Shown here one piece after another: positions 13,664 to 15,512 of a stretch of DNA of 15,512 nt. The stretch is from an uncultured Verrucomicrobiales bacterium. Its GTDB lineage: Bacteria > Verrucomicrobiota > Verrucomicrobiia > Verrucomicrobiales > Akkermansiaceae. The DNA lies in the NCBI GenBank assembly GCA_937893015.1, contig CALBJX010000003.1, forward strand, positions 1 through 15,512. Direction: 5' to 3'. The notes below the pieces were generated by a model. That model was not told the origin of the DNA. It worked only from the letters and a program-made list of their open reading frames with translations, and made no database searches. How positions within the stretch are numbered: position 1 is the first letter of the stretch; each line of letters begins with the position of its first letter. A program made the position numbers and the translations under genes.

Positions 13664-13685
13664 GCGTTTAAAATGAATTAAAAAA

Positions 13686-14735
13686 ATGGAACATAACATT
13701 CATACAGAAGTGGAGCACGCGCTCCGGGAGGCGGGATTGACCCATTTTCAGGCTCTCCGTCTTGCTCTGGAGCTCGTGGAGCTGTGCGGAGCACGTCGTC
13801 TGAAGGGGGATAAGCAGCTGAATCATTGCCGACGCGTGATACGGCTGGGGACGGAGCAGTACCGCGCCGTGACGAAGACAGTGAGCTTTTCTCATGCGGC
13901 TCAGAGCGCATTGGAGGAACGCCGCCACCGCCGTCCGCGCACCGTGACGGAGTTCGCCGCCGTGTGTCGGCGGGTGTTGCGCTGTTGCCCGACCCTGCGC
14001 CCCCGCCACATTAATGCATTGGATACTGCCGCGTGTACGGAGGTCCTGTACAGGGTTTTTCCCTCCGCACGACAGCGACAGAAAGGGCGTGCCATCCTGC
14101 ATGGTATCTTTGCGCATGCCGTTCGGCAGCGCTGGTGTGCGTTCAATCCTATGGAGGGCGTGAGGTTGCCCGCACCCGAGGAGCATGAGATTGTGCCGCT
14201 GTCCCTGCCGCAGCTCCGCCGTTTGTTGGATGAGGCGCGGCGGAGCGAACACCGACCCTGCATGCCTGCGCTGGGGCTCATGCTATGGTGCGGTGTGCGT
14301 CCGGCAGAAATGGAGCGTCTGCAATGGAGCGACCTCGATTTCGAGGAAAAGGTTGTCTCCCTGCGTTCCTGCCACAGCAAGACCGGCGGATGCCGCCATA
14401 TCCCCCTGCGCCCCGTCCTGTTGGCGTGGCTCCGAGCTGCCGGAGGACAGGGGGAGGGGCGCCTCTGCCCACCTGACTGGCAGCGGCGCTGGAAACGTCT
14501 GCGCACAGCGGCAGGGCTCATCCCGTGGCAGCAGGATGTCCTGCGGCATACCTTCGCCAGCTACCACGCCAAAAATTTTCACGATTTCGCAGCCCTGCAA
14601 AGCGAAATGGGGCACCGCTCAGCCGCGCTCCTCCGCACCCGCTACCTCAGCATGCGCGGGCTCACTGCCGAAAGCGCCCGCCTCTTTTGGACCCCTGATA
14701 TTTTCCGCTCAACCGCAAACGAAACAACGGCCTGA
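13686..14735 (+). CDS. Tyrosine recombinase / phage-type integrase
   Basis: A 349-residue site-specific recombinase that would cut and rejoin DNA through a covalent phosphotyrosine. The N-terminal core-binding (SAM-like) part spans about 85-160 and the catalytic domain about 170-335. Visible catalytic residues are Arg205 (WCGVRPAEMERLQW), Lys232 (HSKTGGCRHIPL), Arg287 (DVLRHTFASYH), His310 (MGHRS) and Tyr320 (RTRYLSM). The first His of the usual HxxR box appears to be Asp284 (D-V-L-R), seen in some integrase subfamilies but worth noting. The first 80 residues do not resemble a standard arm-binding domain. No tRNA, phage genes, transposase or cargo lies next to it, so it is an isolated integrase, a domesticated recombinase, or the remnant of an element. 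No Shine-Dalgarno sequence precedes the ATG at 13686. Confidence 0.88.
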   Translation: MEHNIHTEVEHALREAGLTHFQALRLALELVELCGARRLKGDKQLNHCRRVIRLGTEQYRAVTKTVSFSHAAQSALEERRHRRPRTVTEFAAVCRRVLRCCPTLRPRHINALDTAACTEVLYRVFPSARQRQKGRAILHGIFAHAVRQRWCAFNPMEGVRLPAPEEHEIVPLSLPQLRRLLDEARRSEHRPCMPALGLMLWCGVRPAEMERLQWSDLDFEEKVVSLRSCHSKTGGCRHIPLRPVLLAWLRAAGGQGEGRLCPPDWQRRWKRLRTAAGLIPWQQDVLRHTFASYHAKNFHDFAALQSEMGHRSAALLRTRYLSMRGLTAESARLFWTPDIFRSTANETTA

Positions 14736-14749
14736 CAAAACGTCAGACC
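14729..14749. terminator. Hairpin between the integrase and metY genes (weak terminator)
   Basis: On the minus strand GGTCTGACG, loop TTT, TGTCAGGCC: a 9-bp stem with two G-T pairs. It overlaps the integrase stop codon and lies about 30 bases past the metY stop. The U-tract is poor on both sides, so termination is uncertain. The core matches the hairpins at 7503 and 13173. Confidence 0.55.
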
Positions 14750-14780
14750 GCTGTCGGAACACTGCGTTACGGCCGCGTGG

Positions 14781-15512
14781 TTAAGCGATGGCGGCAAAAG
14801 CCTGCTTCAAGTCATCGATGATGTCCTCTGCATCCTCGATGCCCACGGAGAAGCGGATGAGGTCGGGCTTCACGCCCGCTTCCAGCAGCTGCTCATCCGT
14901 GAGCTGGCGGTGGGTGTGGGAGGCGGGGTGCAGCACACAGGTGCGGGCATCCGCCACGTGGGTGACGATGGCGGCGAGCTTGAGGCTATCCATGAACTTG
15001 ATGGCACGCTCGCGGCCGCCCTTGATGCCGAAGGTCACCACACCGCAGGAATAGCCCTTGTCGAACTGGCGCAGGGCAAGCTCGTGCTGCGGGTGAGAGG
15101 GCAGACCGGGATAGTTAATCCAAGCGACGTCCTCCTGCGTCTGCAGGAACTCGGCGACGGCCTGTGCGTTCTCGCAGTGGCGGGGCACACGCACGTGCAG
15201 GGACTCCAGCCCGAGGTTGAGCAGGAAGCAGTTGAAGGGGGAGGGGATGGCACCGAGGTCGCGCATGAGCTGCACGGTGCATTTGGTGATGTAGGCCATC
15301 TTGCCGAAAGCCTGCGTGTAGACGAGGCCGTGGTAGGACTCATCGGGCGTGGTGAGGCCGGGGAACTTGTCTGCGTGGGCCTCCCAGTCGAAGTTGCCGC
15401 TGTCCACCACGGCACCGCCCACCTGCGTGGCGTGGCCGTCCATGTACTTGGTGGTCGAGTGCGTCACGATGTCCGCGCCGTGCTCGAAGGGGCGGCAGTT
15501 GATGGGGGTGGC
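14781..15512 (-). CDS. metY: O-acetylhomoserine sulfhydrylase, C-terminal part (runs off right edge)
   Basis: The last 243 residues of a PLP-dependent Cys/Met metabolism enzyme that makes homocysteine from O-acetylhomoserine and sulfide. The segment opens with ATPINCRPFEHGADIVTHST followed by TKYMDGHATQVGG, where the Lys binds PLP. TPDESYHGLVY, RDLGAIPSPFNCFLLNLGLE, RHCENAQAVAEFL, HPASHTHRQLTDEQ and DLIRFSVGIED follow. PDESYHG and the SPFN segment favour MetY over MetB or MetC. The family is about 430 residues, so roughly the first 190 are missing. The usual PAST-THRQL motif reads PASHTHRQL here. The true start is outside the window; internal GTG or ATG codons near 15467 are not the start, since the PLP fold continues through them. 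Convergent with the integrase gene. Confidence 0.94.
   Translation of the reverse strand, partial: ATPINCRPFEHGADIVTHSTTKYMDGHATQVGGAVVDSGNFDWEAHADKFPGLTTPDESYHGLVYTQAFGKMAYITKCTVQLMRDLGAIPSPFNCFLLNLGLESLHVRVPRHCENAQAVAEFLQTQEDVAWINYPGLPSHPQHELALRQFDKGYSCGVVTFGIKGGRERAIKFMDSLKLAAIVTHVADARTCVLHPASHTHRQLTDEQLLEAGVKPDLIRFSVGIEDAEDIIDDLKQAFAAIA

Noticed and set aside
13483..13685. CRISPR array or att core from the repeated palindromes
   Set aside because: There are only two copies, with no regular spacers and no cas genes. No tRNA end or second flanking copy beyond the integrase was found to support att sites.
15465..15467. Start of the right-edge gene at the internal GTG near 15467
   Set aside because: Coding similarity to MetY continues without a break to the window edge (ATPINCRPFEHGADIV precedes it), so the gene is truncated by the window.

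Overview
This GC-rich window comes from a Gram-negative bacterium, most likely of the PVC superphylum and plausibly a gut Verrucomicrobiota related to Akkermansia. The reasons are a signal-peptide-bearing outer-membrane barrel ending in Phe, a cluster of fucosyltransferase-family genes, a FucO-type lactaldehyde reductase, and the near absence of Shine-Dalgarno sequences. The phylum call is inference; the Gram-negative call is firm. No rRNA, tRNA, CRISPR array or complete insertion sequence was seen, and no stretch over about 300 bases lacks a gene.

Left part (1-5090): the 5' end of guaB (IMP dehydrogenase, minus strand) borders a surface-glycan island. Two GT10 (fucosyltransferase-family) genes form a minus-strand operon, divergent from a GT2 glycosyltransferase followed by a third GT10. 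A DUF1919 gene converges on the last one, and the two stop codons overlap. Near its 5' end the DUF1919 gene carries an uninterrupted run of ten C (G on the + strand), a strong candidate for phase variation of the surface glycan.

Middle (5150-11905): a porin-like gene is divergent from psd (phosphatidylserine decarboxylase). A 160-bp palindromic intergenic element follows, and then a tight run of a membrane-anchored parvulin-type foldase, aroA (overlapping it by 11 bases) and dnaG. The foldase promoter has consensus-like boxes and a perfect 8-bp palindrome across its spacer.

Right part (11906-15512): fucO (lactaldehyde to 1,2-propanediol, the end of anaerobic fucose catabolism) ends at a strong bidirectional terminator. 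Next is a small, lower-GC accessory patch: a ribbon-helix-helix regulator and a tyrosine recombinase, transcribed divergently. Near-identical AGCGGATT/AATCCGCT palindromes sit at both promoters, which suggests a self-contained regulatory unit. The window ends inside metY (O-acetylhomoserine sulfhydrylase, minus strand).

Recurring themes: -35/-10 pairs with 17-18 bp spacing lie only a few bases upstream of several start codons, so leaders would be very short or absent. Three intergenic hairpins share the same core, GTCTGAC-loop-GTCAGAC. The cell appears equipped both to attach fucose-like sugars to its surface (GT10) and to ferment fucose (FucO), which fits a mucosal glycan niche; this link is inferred.
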